Shown piece after piece: positions 1 to 9,328 of a stretch of DNA of 64,000 nt. Source of the DNA: CBDCUC01 sp965222485. GTDB lineage: Bacteria; Pseudomonadota; Alphaproteobacteria; Rhizobiales; Hyphomicrobiaceae. A model generated the notes under the pieces. It was not told the origin of the DNA. It ran no database searches and was given only the letters and a program-made list of their open reading frames with translations. The DNA lies in assembly GCA_965222485.1 (NCBI GenBank), contig CBDCUC010000030.1:186001-250000 (forward strand), written 5' to 3'. The first letter of the stretch is position 1. Every line of letters begins with the position of its first letter. Position numbers and translations under genes: made by a program.

Positions 1-693
1 AAGGCCGCAGACATCCAGCGCGAAAACCGTATCAGTGATCCAAGGCGTGTGCGTCCGGGTACTGTGCTTCGCGTGCCTGGTACTGGCAGTGGTTCAAATC
101 GCCTAGCTGCGGCGGTCAACACTGACAGGCGCAGCGATGTGGCGCCGCAGGCACCTTCGTCGACGGAAGGGCTCAATCTGCCGAAGGTCATCAATGGATC
201 GAAGCGTTCGACCGCCTCTAATGATGCACCGGTTGCTTCAAAGCGTGTTCAGGTTGTCAATGTTTCACCACCGTCGGCCAGTGCGCCTGTAGAAACCGGC
301 TCGACCACAGAGACGCAAAAGCTGCGTTGGCCTGCAAAGGGACGCATCTTGTCGAGCTTCGGGCGCAGGCAGGATGGGACGCATAACGACGGGCTCAATC
401 TCGCTGTGCCAATGGGTTCGGACATTCACGCAGCCGAAGGTGGTGTGGTCGCCTATGCGGGCTCGGAACTCAAGGGGTATGGCAACCTAATTCTCGTGCG
501 GCATGATAATGGCTGGGTGACGGCTTACGCACACGCAGACAAACTTTTGGTCAAACGTGGGGACAAAGTTTCCCGCGGGCAGGTGATCGCTAAAGCTGGA
601 AAGTCGGGCGAGGTCGAGCAACCTCAGCTTCATTTCGAGTTGCGTCAGGGCTCAAAGCCTGTTGATCCTCTGCCCTACCTAGCAAAGATCTAG
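1..693 (+). CDS. LysM/M23 peptidoglycan peptidase family protein (5' end outside window)
   Basis: The reading frame is open from the first base, so the gene begins upstream. The first residues read like the end of a LysM repeat (DIQREN...RVRPGTVLRVPG), which binds peptidoglycan. A low-complexity linker follows, then a C-terminal M23 (lysostaphin-type) domain with YGNLILVRH, TAYAHADKLLVKRGD and the final HFELRQGSKPVDPLPYL. The usual HxGxD zinc motif appears as H-N-D-G-L-N, so a ligand position is altered; members of the NlpD/EnvC group often act as amidase activators and not as enzymes. Probably an exported cell-division or envelope factor. The GTG at 49 is not the true start. An intrinsic terminator follows the stop. 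Confidence 0.85.
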   Translation, partial: KAADIQRENRISDPRRVRPGTVLRVPGTGSGSNRLAAAVNTDRRSDVAPQAPSSTEGLNLPKVINGSKRSTASNDAPVASKRVQVVNVSPPSASAPVETGSTTETQKLRWPAKGRILSSFGRRQDGTHNDGLNLAVPMGSDIHAAEGGVVAYAGSELKGYGNLILVRHDNGWVTAYAHADKLLVKRGDKVSRGQVIAKAGKSGEVEQPQLHFELRQGSKPVDPLPYLAKI

Positions 694-750
694 CTCGTCG
701 CGCTAAAGCGGTACCTAGAGCTTTCTAGTGAGTTCAGTATTCCTAGACCT

Positions 751-781
751 AAAATGGCCGGGCTTTGTCCCGGCCATTTTT
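751..781 (+). terminator. Rho-independent terminator after the M23 gene
   Basis: A perfect 12-bp stem (AAAATGGCCGGG paired with CCCGGCCATTTT, 6-nt loop) ends in a short T run, 58 bases after the M23 stop codon. The flanking As would also let it act on the opposite strand, for the L,D-transpeptidase gene. Confidence 0.85.
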
Positions 782-1131
782 ATGGCTTGTGCCGGGTAGT
801 GCCTGGGGCTAGCTGCGGATGGGGATGGAGCACGCGATGTGCGCAGAGCCAGGTCAGGTCTATTGCGTGTTGTTAAGGCGAGGAAACACCCCAATGGCGA
901 CGCGTAGGGAGATTGGGGGCTTGTGGCCGGCTCCGGTGCAGATCAGGAACTTGCACCACAGCGTGACAGAGGTTCCTGCAAAGATGAGCTGACGTCGACT
1001 TTTGATTTGCGTGAGTGCTGCGCGCACTGGGGTGTTGCCGCCCCTGTGCTCGTGCATGGGAAGCACTTCCAGCGTCGTGCGCAGGCCCCGAATGGGCCCG
1101 CCGTGCCTACGTTTCCGTCTGGTTCTTTCGC
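782..1131. other. Intergenic stretch with no recognised gene
   Basis: About 350 bases lie between the terminator and the 3' end of the L,D-transpeptidase gene. Open frames exist on both strands, but their translations are arginine/alanine-rich shadows with no family resemblance. I see no tRNA, repeat or clear regulatory site. Confidence 0.5.
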
Positions 1132-3132
1132 TCAGAAACCATTTCCATTTCCGAACGGTGAAATCTGGAAGTTGTTTAGCGTGCTGCGCTTGCGCTTTTT
1201 GTACTTCTTGTACTTTTTGGGCTGGGGCCAAGGCTGGGCCTGTGGCGAAGGCTGCTGCCACCAGGGCTGGAGTCCTGAATTGAATGCAAAAGGATCGGGT
1301 TGTTGCTGATAATATGGCTGGGCCTTGGCCAAGCGTTCATTTTCCCGCTTTTGAATGCGAGCCGGGTCGTTGCGCGCAATGAGTTTTGCCGACTTGCCGT
1401 TCAGCGCATCGCGGATGCGTTTATCGTGTCCGTAAATGTCCTTCAGCGTGACAAGGGTCCCGTCTTCCTCGACAAGCATTGTGAAGTAGACGTTGTAGAC
1501 CGGGAATGTTTCGGGAAGCTCGAAACGGTTGTTGGGGTCCGCGCCCTTTGCAAGGTGAAGGTCGATGTTTTCACGTGACCAACCAGCTGTTTCGTCCAGA
1601 ATGACCTCGGCGAACTGCAACGGGTTACGCACGCGTATGCAGCCAGCGCTGTGGGTGCGCACCTCGGTTTTAAATAGGTGCTTCTTTGGCGTGTCATGCA
1701 TGTAAACTGCATGCTTGTTAGGGAACAGGAATTTGATGCGGCCAAGAGGATTGGAGGGTCCAGGTCCCTGAACGATGGGAATTGAGCGGATATCGGTCTT
1801 GGCCCAATTGACGCGATGGGGCGATTTGGTGCGCCCGTTTATTGAGATGCGCATGCCACGGCGACGCAGAACATTGTAGTCACCACCGCGCAGGCGGGGC
1901 AGCAGGGTGCGCAGTTTGATTGACGGTGGAACGCCCCATTCTGGCTTGAACACAACGACGCTCATTTTGCCTGTGAATACAGGAGTCTGCGTTCTTGTTT
2001 TTCCGATAATGATCCGTTCGCGATGAACGGTCTCACCGTTGCGCACAACCTGTGTTTCGAAATGCGGCAAGTTATTCCAAATATAGAAGTTGCCCAAGTC
2101 CCGCGGCAGCCAACGCCACTTCTCCATATTTACGAGGATGGCGCGCATTTTTGCGGCCTTGCCCGTTGGCTTAGAGCGACCGTTGCGCGCGCGAGCCTTG
2201 TTGAGGGCGCGGCGCACACGATGATCTATCGTAGTTTTGCGTCGCCAGCCGCGCTTACGCATGAAGGTATAAACGGCGTCGACCAAGTCATCGTCGTAGA
2301 CGTCCGGGTCACCGTCGCTGACTGGCACGTCGAGGCGTTGGCGCACAAGCGCGATGTGGGCGTGGCGAGCGCCGGGCCGAAGACGCGGGCCTTTCGGAAT
2401 ATAGATATCTTCAGGCTTCTTTTTCTCGACGGCGGCCTCTTTGTTTCCATCGCGTAGTTCAAGGTAGGCTTTTCGCAGGGCCTGGAATTGTGGATGCTGG
2501 GGATGTAATTCCCGCAGCAAAGCGGCTTTGTCCGATGAATGGGCGAGTTTTGGTAGCAGAACTAACGCATCGATAGCGCGCGGGTTTTGGTCGAGCCACA
2601 GGCTCAAGTCGGTCGGATTGATGCGTCCGCCGTTGGCGTGCCATGCGTATTTGAGGGTGGTGAGTGACATTGCGACTTCAGCAGCGGCAATGCTGGGTCG
2701 AGCTGTTCCGGATGTGGTGTCTTGTACCCCGGCGCCTGAATCTTGAACTTGGTCGATGGCAGGAAATCGGAAGGCGGTTGCATCAAGACCCCAATCGCCG
2801 GCCTTGCGGATTTCGGCCATGACTTCGTTGGCGGCGTCATTAAAGCCATTCTCGTCGGTCCAAAGCGGCGTGTTACCTACTTGTGCGTAATAGGTGCCCA
2901 GCTGATCCAGCCAGGAGATGAGCTGTTCGTTATGTTTGGAGCCACGTTTGCTGACGGCCCTGGCCTTTCGCGAGGTGATGTCGAGGAGTATTCGGTTTAA
3001 CAGGGACCCGTCGGTCTTCTCGATCGCACTTGCGGTATCAAGCTCCACCGGTTCCCTTGCCGAGGCTGGAAGCGCCGACATGTGATTTGCAACAAGGAAG
3101 AGACCGAAGACTACGGCCACTGCGGATTTCAT
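1132..3132 (-). CDS. L,D-transpeptidase (YcbB/LdtD-like), exported
   Basis: A 666-residue protein with an N-terminal signal sequence (cleavage likely after LPASA). The middle holds a peptidoglycan-binding-like segment (around residues 260-310, VYTFMRKRGW). A YkuD catalytic domain follows, with the signature HSAGCIRVRNP; its cysteine, near residue 498, is the expected nucleophile. This matches the YcbB-type enzymes that make 3-3 crosslinks in peptidoglycan, common in polar-growing Hyphomicrobiales. The C-terminus is a Gln/Pro-rich and then Lys/Tyr-rich tail (KKYKKYKKRKR), unusual for the family and perhaps wall- or polyanion-binding. The start is set by ATG with GGAGG about 10 bases upstream. 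Confidence 0.9.
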   Translation of the reverse strand: MKSAVAVVFGLFLVANHMSALPASAREPVELDTASAIEKTDGSLLNRILLDITSRKARAVSKRGSKHNEQLISWLDQLGTYYAQVGNTPLWTDENGFNDAANEVMAEIRKAGDWGLDATAFRFPAIDQVQDSGAGVQDTTSGTARPSIAAAEVAMSLTTLKYAWHANGGRINPTDLSLWLDQNPRAIDALVLLPKLAHSSDKAALLRELHPQHPQFQALRKAYLELRDGNKEAAVEKKKPEDIYIPKGPRLRPGARHAHIALVRQRLDVPVSDGDPDVYDDDLVDAVYTFMRKRGWRRKTTIDHRVRRALNKARARNGRSKPTGKAAKMRAILVNMEKWRWLPRDLGNFYIWNNLPHFETQVVRNGETVHRERIIIGKTRTQTPVFTGKMSVVVFKPEWGVPPSIKLRTLLPRLRGGDYNVLRRRGMRISINGRTKSPHRVNWAKTDIRSIPIVQGPGPSNPLGRIKFLFPNKHAVYMHDTPKKHLFKTEVRTHSAGCIRVRNPLQFAEVILDETAGWSRENIDLHLAKGADPNNRFELPETFPVYNVYFTMLVEEDGTLVTLKDIYGHDKRIRDALNGKSAKLIARNDPARIQKRENERLAKAQPYYQQQPDPFAFNSGLQPWWQQPSPQAQPWPQPKKYKKYKKRKRSTLNNFQISPFGNGNGF

Positions 3133-3465
3133 TACGCGACGCCTCCGCTAAAGATAGGCAACAATGCAACTATACAGCTAGTGTGTAGCGACCATGCGGG
3201 TTGTGCGCAGGCCAAGTGGTTCGACCCTGCGTCATGCCGCTGTTTCACCAATAGAACATGATATGCATGCCCGCTTACATCATGCATGCACTTTATATGC
3301 TTAATTTGGTGTTGAGGTTCGTAAAACATTTGTGTGACGATGGCACAAATGGCGCACTTTACGCGCAAATTTCCCTCGCGGGCCGCCACTATCGATGCGG
3401 CGCAACATCGTGCGGTCGCGGTTTTTCTTGCCGATAGGTGTGCGGGCATCCGCATCAACCGGGTT
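3133..3465. other. Intergenic stretch upstream of the L,D-transpeptidase gene
   Basis: About 330 bases between two minus-strand genes. They contain several GCATGC/TGCATGCA-type short palindromes (3261-3302) but no convincing ORF or RNA gene. The promoter of the L,D-transpeptidase is probably here; I cannot place it reliably. Confidence 0.4.
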
Positions 3466-4362
3466 TTAGACATTCATTGGCGTGCCGAGCCGGCCGGCGA
3501 GGTCCTGAATGTATTGCCATGCGACGCGGCCTGAGCGTGCCCCACGCGTGGCCGCCCATTCCAGTGCGTCGCGTCTGAGTTCTTCAGGTTCGATATCCAG
3601 CTCGAAATGGCGTGCGTAGGCCCGCACCATCTCCAAGTACTGATCCTGAGTGCCGTTGTGGAACCCGAGCCATAGACCAAAACGATCAGAAAGAGAGACT
3701 TTCTCTTCAACGGCTTCGGATGGATTGATGGCAGTTGAGCGTTCGTTCTCTACCATATCGCGCGGCATCAAGTGGCGCCGGTTTGACGTGGCGTAGAAGA
3801 CAACGTTTTCCGGGCGGCCTTCGATGCCACCTTCAAGGACGGCCTTCAGAGACTTGTAGGATGTGTCATCGCGATCGAAGGATAGGTCGTCGCAAAAGAC
3901 GATAAATCGGTGCGCCGACGTGCGGATCAGGCTCAGTGCACGAGGCAGGCTCGATACGTCCTCTCGGTGGATCTCGACAAGCTTCAAGGCCGAGCCGGCA
4001 TCTTTGTCCGATGCACTCTGGCGGAGCTCATCAGCGATTGCCGCGTGCGCAGCTTTAACAAGCGAGGACTTGCCCATTCCGCGTGCGCCCCACAACAAGG
4101 CGTTGTTGGCCGGCAGTCCTTGCGCAAAACGGCGGGTATTGGCGACAAGCAGGTCGGCACGATGCTCCAGACCTTTGAGCAAATGAAGGGGTACACGGTT
4201 TACTTCAGCCACCGGCTGAAAGGTTTGGCTGTCAGCATGCCAAACGAATGCGTCGGCTGCATTGAAGTCGGGTTCAGGCGCTGGGCGGGGGCCCAATGCT
4301 TCCAGCGCGGCCGCGATGCGGTCGAGGCGGTCAAGTAATGCGCTGTCGGGGCGTGTATCCAT
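3466..4362 (-). CDS. DUF815 family AAA ATPase
   Basis: About 298 residues. The Walker A motif is GARGMGKSS, the Walker B-like strand is FIVFCDDLSF, and YATSNRRHLMPRDM is the sensor segment typical of DUF815 ATP-binding proteins. The family is widespread in alphaproteobacteria next to yajC, but its function is not established; the ATPase may remodel a protein or nucleic-acid complex. I chose the ATG at 4362; a GTG eight codons upstream (4386) is in frame, and neither has a strong ribosome site. It is transcribed divergently from yajC. Confidence 0.85.
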   Translation of the reverse strand: MDTRPDSALLDRLDRIAAALEALGPRPAPEPDFNAADAFVWHADSQTFQPVAEVNRVPLHLLKGLEHRADLLVANTRRFAQGLPANNALLWGARGMGKSSLVKAAHAAIADELRQSASDKDAGSALKLVEIHREDVSSLPRALSLIRTSAHRFIVFCDDLSFDRDDTSYKSLKAVLEGGIEGRPENVVFYATSNRRHLMPRDMVENERSTAINPSEAVEEKVSLSDRFGLWLGFHNGTQDQYLEMVRAYARHFELDIEPEELRRDALEWAATRGARSGRVAWQYIQDLAGRLGTPMNV

Positions 4363-4636
4363 TGTTTTTAAGATATCCGGGTGCACGGTTGCCGTTGTTC
4401 TCTCAGGGCGCCTGAACCCACCGCTAATCCCAATAGTGACGGGCCTCTTGGAGGGTGGGCATCGTCCTTCCAGTTATGGTGTGGCGATGCAACGCTTCGA
4501 TGTTGCAAAGCTGCCGCAGGCGACTATATTCGCCACCGATTACCAAGAGATGCGCACCCGAGGGCGAAGTCTTCGAGCGGCGACGTTTGCTTGTCTTGTA
4601 CCAATTAACGCAAAAGCTCAAGGACAGTGCGCGGAC

Positions 4637-4969
4637 ATGTTTATTACCCCTGCCTATGCCCAAAGTTCAGCTTCCGGTGGCGATCCGTTGCTTTCGTTCC
4701 TGGTGCCAATGCTGTTGATGATCGTCATCTTCTATTTTTTGATGATCCGTCCGCAGCAGCAACGGGCGAAACAGCATCAGGACATGGTGTCCGGCGTGCG
4801 CCGTGGCGATACCGTCGTCACGTCCGGTGGTTTTGTCGGTAAGGTCCTCCGGGTGCCGGACAATTCCGATGAGATCGAAGTGGAGCTTTCGGACAGCATG
4901 AAGGTGCGCGTTATCAAGTCGACTTTGATGGATGTGCGCGCCAAAGGAGAACCTGTGAAGGAGAGCTGA
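4637..4969 (+). CDS. yajC: Preprotein translocase accessory subunit YajC
   Basis: A 110-residue protein with a single transmembrane helix (residues about 20-38, FLVPMLLMIVIFYFLMIRP) and the family signature RPQQQRAKQHQDMVSGVRRGDTV..GG..G.V. YajC associates with SecDF at the SecYEG translocon. The frame stays open far upstream, but the family start is the ATG at 4637, preceded by AAGGA. It leads the yajC-secD-secF cluster. Confidence 0.95.
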   Translation: MFITPAYAQSSASGGDPLLSFLVPMLLMIVIFYFLMIRPQQQRAKQHQDMVSGVRRGDTVVTSGGFVGKVLRVPDNSDEIEVELSDSMKVRVIKSTLMDVRAKGEPVKES

Positions 4970-5253
4970 GGGCGCACGGCCAGCGGCTCCCGCCCGCTCG
5001 GAGTGCGGGCTCGTTGAACGCTTGGCGTTACGCGCAGGGCAATCAACGGCGCATACGCTTTTTGGTTGCGTACCGTTTTGCAGCGCGTGGGGTATGTGAA
5101 CGAATATCGACGGGTGTCTGATGTTGTTGCGGTCAGTTTACCGGTGGCGACTACCTCAGGCTCGGTCGGAAACACTGCGGGGGCTTGGTCCCCGCGTTAT
5201 GTCCATTGTCGGGCCTATCGGCCAATCTGCCTAAGGAAAGGCGTCACTTCATC

Positions 5254-6864
5254 ATGCTGCATTTTTCACGCTGGAAAATTGTTGCGATTGCGCTGGTCTG
5301 CCTTGGTGGCCTGTTGGCCGCCCTGCCGAATGTTCTTTCAAAGAGCACCCTAGAGGCGCTGCCTGGTTTTCTGCCCAACAAGCCGTTGAGCTTGGGGCTT
5401 GACCTGCGCGGTGGGGCTCATCTGCTCTTGCAGATGGAGGAGGCTGATCTGAAAAAGGATTGGCTGGGCAGTCTGCGTGGCGATGTGCGCAAAACTCTGC
5501 GTGACAAGCGCGTGCGGTTTTCGGGCCTCGGCGTGACGCCAGACGCGGTGCGCGTGAAGCTGTTGGAGCCCAATCAGGTGGATATGGCGGTCAAGGAGCT
5601 GGAAAAGCTTTCGCAGCCGATTGGCAATGCGATTTTGGGGTCAACGGGTAATGACCTTGTGGTTGAGCGCGGTGATGACAACGTCATCTTTGTAAAGCCC
5701 AGCGATCAGGGATTGCGCCAGCGCATTACTGATGCGTCCGGTGCGGCGATCGAGACCGTGCGCCGGCGTGTGGACGCGGCCGGCACGACTGAGCCAAACA
5801 TCGTGCGCCAGGGACGTAACAGAATTCTGGTGCAAGTGCCTGGTTACGACGATACCAACAGGCTCAAGGAGCTTATCGGTCAGACGGCCAAGTTGACGTT
5901 CCATGAAGTTCATCCCACCGTGTCGGCGGAAGAAGCGCGTTCTACGCGGGTGCCGCTCGGGTTTAAAATCTATCCTTCGTTTGAGCCTGAAGAAGGCGAT
6001 CTCGTTTTGAGAGAAATTCCGGTGGTTCAGGGTGAAGACCTTGTGGACAGCCAGCCGGGCTTCGATAGTCAGACGAACGAGCCGATCATCACCTTCCGCT
6101 TTAACCAACGCGGTGCGCGGTTGTTCGGGCGTTTCACATCCGATCACGTACAACAGCCGTTTGCCATCGTTCTGGATAAGAAGGTGCTATCGGCGCCCGT
6201 CATCAGGGAACCTATTCTCGGCGGTTCGGGCCAGATCTCCGGCTCGTTTAACGTTGAAAGCGCTAACGACTTGGCGATCCAGCTGCGCTCGGGTGCGTTG
6301 CCGACTGAGCTAACAATTGTGGAAGAGCGAACTGTCGGTCCATCGCTGGGTGCGGATAGTATCGAGGCGGGACGGCTTGCGGCTATCGTCGGCACGTTTG
6401 GCGTCGCCGGATTTATTTTGTTTGCCTATGGCCTGTTTGGATTGTTCTCGCTGGTCGCGGTTTTTATAAACCTGGTCCTGATCGTCGGTATCATGTCGAT
6501 GATCGGTTCGACGTTGACGCTGCCGGGTATTGCCGGACTTGTGCTCACGGTCGGTATGGCGGTGGATGCGAACGTGCTTATTTTCGAGCGCATTCGTGAG
6601 GAAATGCGCAATGGAAAGCAGCCGATTTCTGCAATTGATAGCGGGTTTTCGCGCGCGTTCGGCACCATCATCGACAGTAACTTGACCACGCTTATTGCGG
6701 GTATTGTGATGTTCTGGCTTGGCTCAGGGCCGGTGCGAGGGTTCGCCGTCACGCTGTCGCTCGGTATCTTCGCCACGATCTTCACTGCGTTTACGGTCAC
6801 ACGCCTGCTGGTCTCGTTATGGGTTGCCCAGCAGAAGACCCGTAAGATTCCATCGCCGCTCTAG
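5254..6864 (+). CDS. secD: Protein translocase subunit SecD
   Basis: A 536-residue RND-type membrane protein that uses the proton motive force to complete protein export. Visible features are the N-terminal helix (about residues 8-27), DLRGGAHLLLQ at the start of the periplasmic domain, and the C-terminal six-helix block with GMAVDANVLIFERIREE, the conserved SecD TM4 motif. The ATG at 5254 fits the family start and is preceded by AAGGAAAG. SecF follows after 19 bases. Confidence 0.97.
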   Translation: MLHFSRWKIVAIALVCLGGLLAALPNVLSKSTLEALPGFLPNKPLSLGLDLRGGAHLLLQMEEADLKKDWLGSLRGDVRKTLRDKRVRFSGLGVTPDAVRVKLLEPNQVDMAVKELEKLSQPIGNAILGSTGNDLVVERGDDNVIFVKPSDQGLRQRITDASGAAIETVRRRVDAAGTTEPNIVRQGRNRILVQVPGYDDTNRLKELIGQTAKLTFHEVHPTVSAEEARSTRVPLGFKIYPSFEPEEGDLVLREIPVVQGEDLVDSQPGFDSQTNEPIITFRFNQRGARLFGRFTSDHVQQPFAIVLDKKVLSAPVIREPILGGSGQISGSFNVESANDLAIQLRSGALPTELTIVEERTVGPSLGADSIEAGRLAAIVGTFGVAGFILFAYGLFGLFSLVAVFINLVLIVGIMSMIGSTLTLPGIAGLVLTVGMAVDANVLIFERIREEMRNGKQPISAIDSGFSRAFGTIIDSNLTTLIAGIVMFWLGSGPVRGFAVTLSLGIFATIFTAFTVTRLLVSLWVAQQKTRKIPSPL

Positions 6865-6883
6865 ATTACGGAGAAACAAAAGC

Positions 6884-7852
6884 ATGCTGTTCAAGGGCGT
6901 CGATTTCTGGCCGCATGGGGCCAACTTTCAGATCATGCCGCTGCGCAATATCTGTGCGGTAATTTCTGCCATCGTTCTTTCTATCTCGATCGTATCCTTG
7001 GCGACGGTCGGATTGAATTTCGGCATCGATTTCAAGGGTGGGTCGCTGTTCGAAATTAAGTCAAAGAGCGGTCCGGTTGATGTAGCGGACTTGCGCTCGA
7101 AACTAGGTGGGCTCGGGCTGGGTGACGTTCAGATACAGGGGCTCGATGAGCCGACGGATGCGCTCATTCGAATTGAGCAGCAGAAAGCAGGTGCTGAGCA
7201 ATCTGAAAGCGCCGGTGAGGAAAAGGTGCAACAGGCGGCCGCGGCCAAAGTGCAGGCAGCGCTTGGAGACGATATCGAAATTCGCCGTGTCGAGGTCGTC
7301 GGACCTGCGGTGTCAAACGAATTGAAGCAGGCTGGTGTCATTGCCGTTAGCTTTGCGATCATCGGAATCCTCCTCTACATCTGGTTCCGGTTTGAATGGC
7401 AATTCTCAGTTGCGGCCATCCTGGCTCTGGTCCACGACATCACGATCACGCTGGGTGTATTTTCTTTACTGCGCATGGAGTTCGGACTGACGGAAGTTGC
7501 CGCGCTTCTGACACTTGCTGGCTATTCCATCAACGATACGGTGGTTGTGTTTGACCGTATTCGTGAGAATTTGCGCAGGTACAAGAAGATGGCTCTCGAT
7601 CAACTGCTCAACCTGTCGATCAATGAGACGCTTTCACGCACAGTGATCACATCGGGTACGACATTCCTCGCCGTCGGCTCTATTTATGTGTTTGGCACTG
7701 AAGTCATTCGCGGGTTCTCCTTTGCCATGTTGTTCGGCATTCTGATCGGTACCTGGTCGTCGATTTTCGTGGCCTCGCCGTTGCTCTTGTGGCTTGGCGT
7801 CAAGAGAGACTGGAGCGGCGAAAGTGCGAAGGGTCTGCAGGCAAAAGCCTAA
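6884..7852 (+). CDS. secF: Protein translocase subunit SecF
   Basis: A 322-residue partner of SecD. It carries the family motifs GIDFKGGSLFEI near residue 45 and AGYSINDTVVVFDRIREN in the membrane domain. The ATG at 6884 follows ACGGAG and lies 19 bases after the secD stop, so the two are translated from one message. The downstream Mth938 gene is close enough to be in the same operon. Confidence 0.97.
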   Translation: MLFKGVDFWPHGANFQIMPLRNICAVISAIVLSISIVSLATVGLNFGIDFKGGSLFEIKSKSGPVDVADLRSKLGGLGLGDVQIQGLDEPTDALIRIEQQKAGAEQSESAGEEKVQQAAAAKVQAALGDDIEIRRVEVVGPAVSNELKQAGVIAVSFAIIGILLYIWFRFEWQFSVAAILALVHDITITLGVFSLLRMEFGLTEVAALLTLAGYSINDTVVVFDRIRENLRRYKKMALDQLLNLSINETLSRTVITSGTTFLAVGSIYVFGTEVIRGFSFAMLFGILIGTWSSIFVASPLLLWLGVKRDWSGESAKGLQAKA

Positions 7853-7900
7853 AGGCCAAAGGCCTGGCCCATACTGACAGCGACACCGGAGGCAGACGGA

Positions 7901-8275
7901 TTGTCGAAGACGGCGTCCTATCCTGGCAGAGCGCCAATCGACGCCTATGGTAATGGCGGCTTCCGATTTGCGGATATGAGCCATCGCGGTTCTATTCTGT
8001 GCCTCCCGCACGGAGTATACGCGTGGGATGCGGTGACGGCTGAGGATTTGCAGGCAGCTGACTTTGGGGCGGTCTTTGAGGCTGTCGGCAGTATCGACCT
8101 GCTGCTTTTCGGGACAGGCGAAAGCCAGTTATTTCCATCGCCCGATTTGCGCAAGACGTTTGCTGAAAACTCAATCGCCCTGGAGCCAATGTCGACAGGG
8201 GCTGCGGCTCGAACCTACAATGTGCTGCTTGCCGAGGGGCGCAATGTCGCGGCTGCGCTTATTGCTGTCGATTAA
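7901..8275 (+). CDS. Mth938-like (DUF498) protein, NDUFAF3 family
   Basis: A 124-residue soluble protein with the Mth938 fold signature: RGSILCLPHGVYAW, then SIDLLLFGTGESQLFPSPDLR, and a C-terminal TGAAARTYNVLLAEGRNVAAALIAV. The human member NDUFAF3 helps assemble respiratory complex I, and bacterial members often sit next to secDF, as here. The start is a TTG at 7901 with GGAGG eight bases upstream, which decides it. Together with the next gene it suggests a complex I assembly role; that is inference. Confidence 0.88.
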   Translation: MSKTASYPGRAPIDAYGNGGFRFADMSHRGSILCLPHGVYAWDAVTAEDLQAADFGAVFEAVGSIDLLLFGTGESQLFPSPDLRKTFAENSIALEPMSTGAAARTYNVLLAEGRNVAAALIAVD

Positions 8276-8359
8276 AGTCGGGCGGCCTGTAAAGCGCATC
8301 GTCCTAATGAAACGGCTAGCTTGGTGCAGGTTCTAGGTTCGGCTAGTTGACGTCTTCAG

Positions 8360-9286
8360 TTGCGGTTGTTGTTTCGAAGGGCTGGCTTCTTGGATCCCGA
8401 AACGCGGCAGATCACCTACGGCGCTGCGCGCACGCATGCCTATGAGCACTATCTGAGCGCGATTCTTGCAGGTCATGCGCGCGACGACCTGATTGCGCTG
8501 GCGGCGTTTTACGGTGACATCAAGAGCATTGTCTGGCGTGTCAGCGAGCCGCACCTCGGTGAGATCAGGCTGCAATGGTGGCGGGACTGGCTGAACCAGT
8601 TAGCAGTAAGTGGGAAAGGCTGCGTTACCGGTAATCCGCTCGCAGATTCCTTTGGCGAGGTCGTCATGACATACAATCTGCCGCGGCAAGCCATCACTTG
8701 CGCTATCGATGCCGCCGGTAGAGATCTTTATTCGGACCCGGTTGTCACGTGGGATGAGGTGCTGAGCACTTGCGATGACCTGGAGGGCGTCTGTTTCGGT
8801 CTTGCCGCCCGGATTATTGGGATGCATTCGACTGGCGACTGCTTGGAGGCTGAAACCGGGGTACGCGGCGCTGGAATGCGGGCCGATGATGAGATTTGTG
8901 TCGATGCAGGTCGGGCGTATGGGTTGTCAAGACTGTTGCTGCGCCTTGGGGCGCTTGCCGCGCGCGGGCGTTGGCCACTGCCGCAAAGGGACGGCTCCGT
9001 GCCGGTTGTGGCCGAGGCACTTGCTGATCCGGAGGTCCGAAGGGCAGCACATTCGGGTGCCGTCAAACTTGCGCAATTGGCACGTAGCGACCTTTTGAAA
9101 GTAAGGGAAAATTGGGCATCTGCGCCACGTGCAACACAACAAGCAATCCTTCCCGTCGCCCTTGTAGAGCCCTATTTGAAGGCTTTTGAGAGAGCAGGGC
9201 AACAGGCCTACTCAAGCCCGGTTGAAATCTCGCCCCTTGCCTGCGTGTGGCGGTTGTGGCGGGCAAATGTGTTCAGACGCGTCTAG
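8360..9286 (+). CDS. Pseudo squalene/phytoene synthase, NDUFAF6-like
   Basis: About 308 residues of the squalene/phytoene synthase fold (GEIRLQWWRDWL, ARIIG, AYGLSRLLLRLGALAARGRWPLP). The two aspartate-rich motifs that bind the prenyl diphosphate and magnesium are gone: the first reads AAFYGDIKSIVW, and the second has LRLGALAARGR where synthases have LRDxxED.xRGR. Loss of both fits the non-catalytic NDUFAF6 branch, which in mitochondria assists complex I assembly. The likely start is one of several TTG codons at 8360-8369; a stop at 8348 rules out an earlier start. It is followed by the SGNH gene. Confidence 0.8.
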   Translation: MRLLFRRAGFLDPETRQITYGAARTHAYEHYLSAILAGHARDDLIALAAFYGDIKSIVWRVSEPHLGEIRLQWWRDWLNQLAVSGKGCVTGNPLADSFGEVVMTYNLPRQAITCAIDAAGRDLYSDPVVTWDEVLSTCDDLEGVCFGLAARIIGMHSTGDCLEAETGVRGAGMRADDEICVDAGRAYGLSRLLLRLGALAARGRWPLPQRDGSVPVVAEALADPEVRRAAHSGAVKLAQLARSDLLKVRENWASAPRATQQAILPVALVEPYLKAFERAGQQAYSSPVEISPLACVWRLWRANVFRRV

Positions 9287-9328
9287 GGGACATGCAGTCA
9301 GACGATCTGGCGATGTAGCGGGAATTTC

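Noticed and set aside
860..1261. 133-codon minus-strand frame after the L,D-transpeptidase gene
   Set aside because: It overlaps the transpeptidase 3' end in another frame and its translation is basic and low-complexity with no family resemblance.
3132..3473. 113-codon minus-strand frame between the DUF815 and L,D-transpeptidase genes
   Set aside because: No ribosome site, no domain and an odd composition; it merely spans the intergenic region.
7901..9286. Carotenoid or hopanoid biosynthesis role for the phytoene-synthase-like gene
   Set aside because: Both aspartate-rich catalytic motifs are missing and no other terpenoid genes are nearby.
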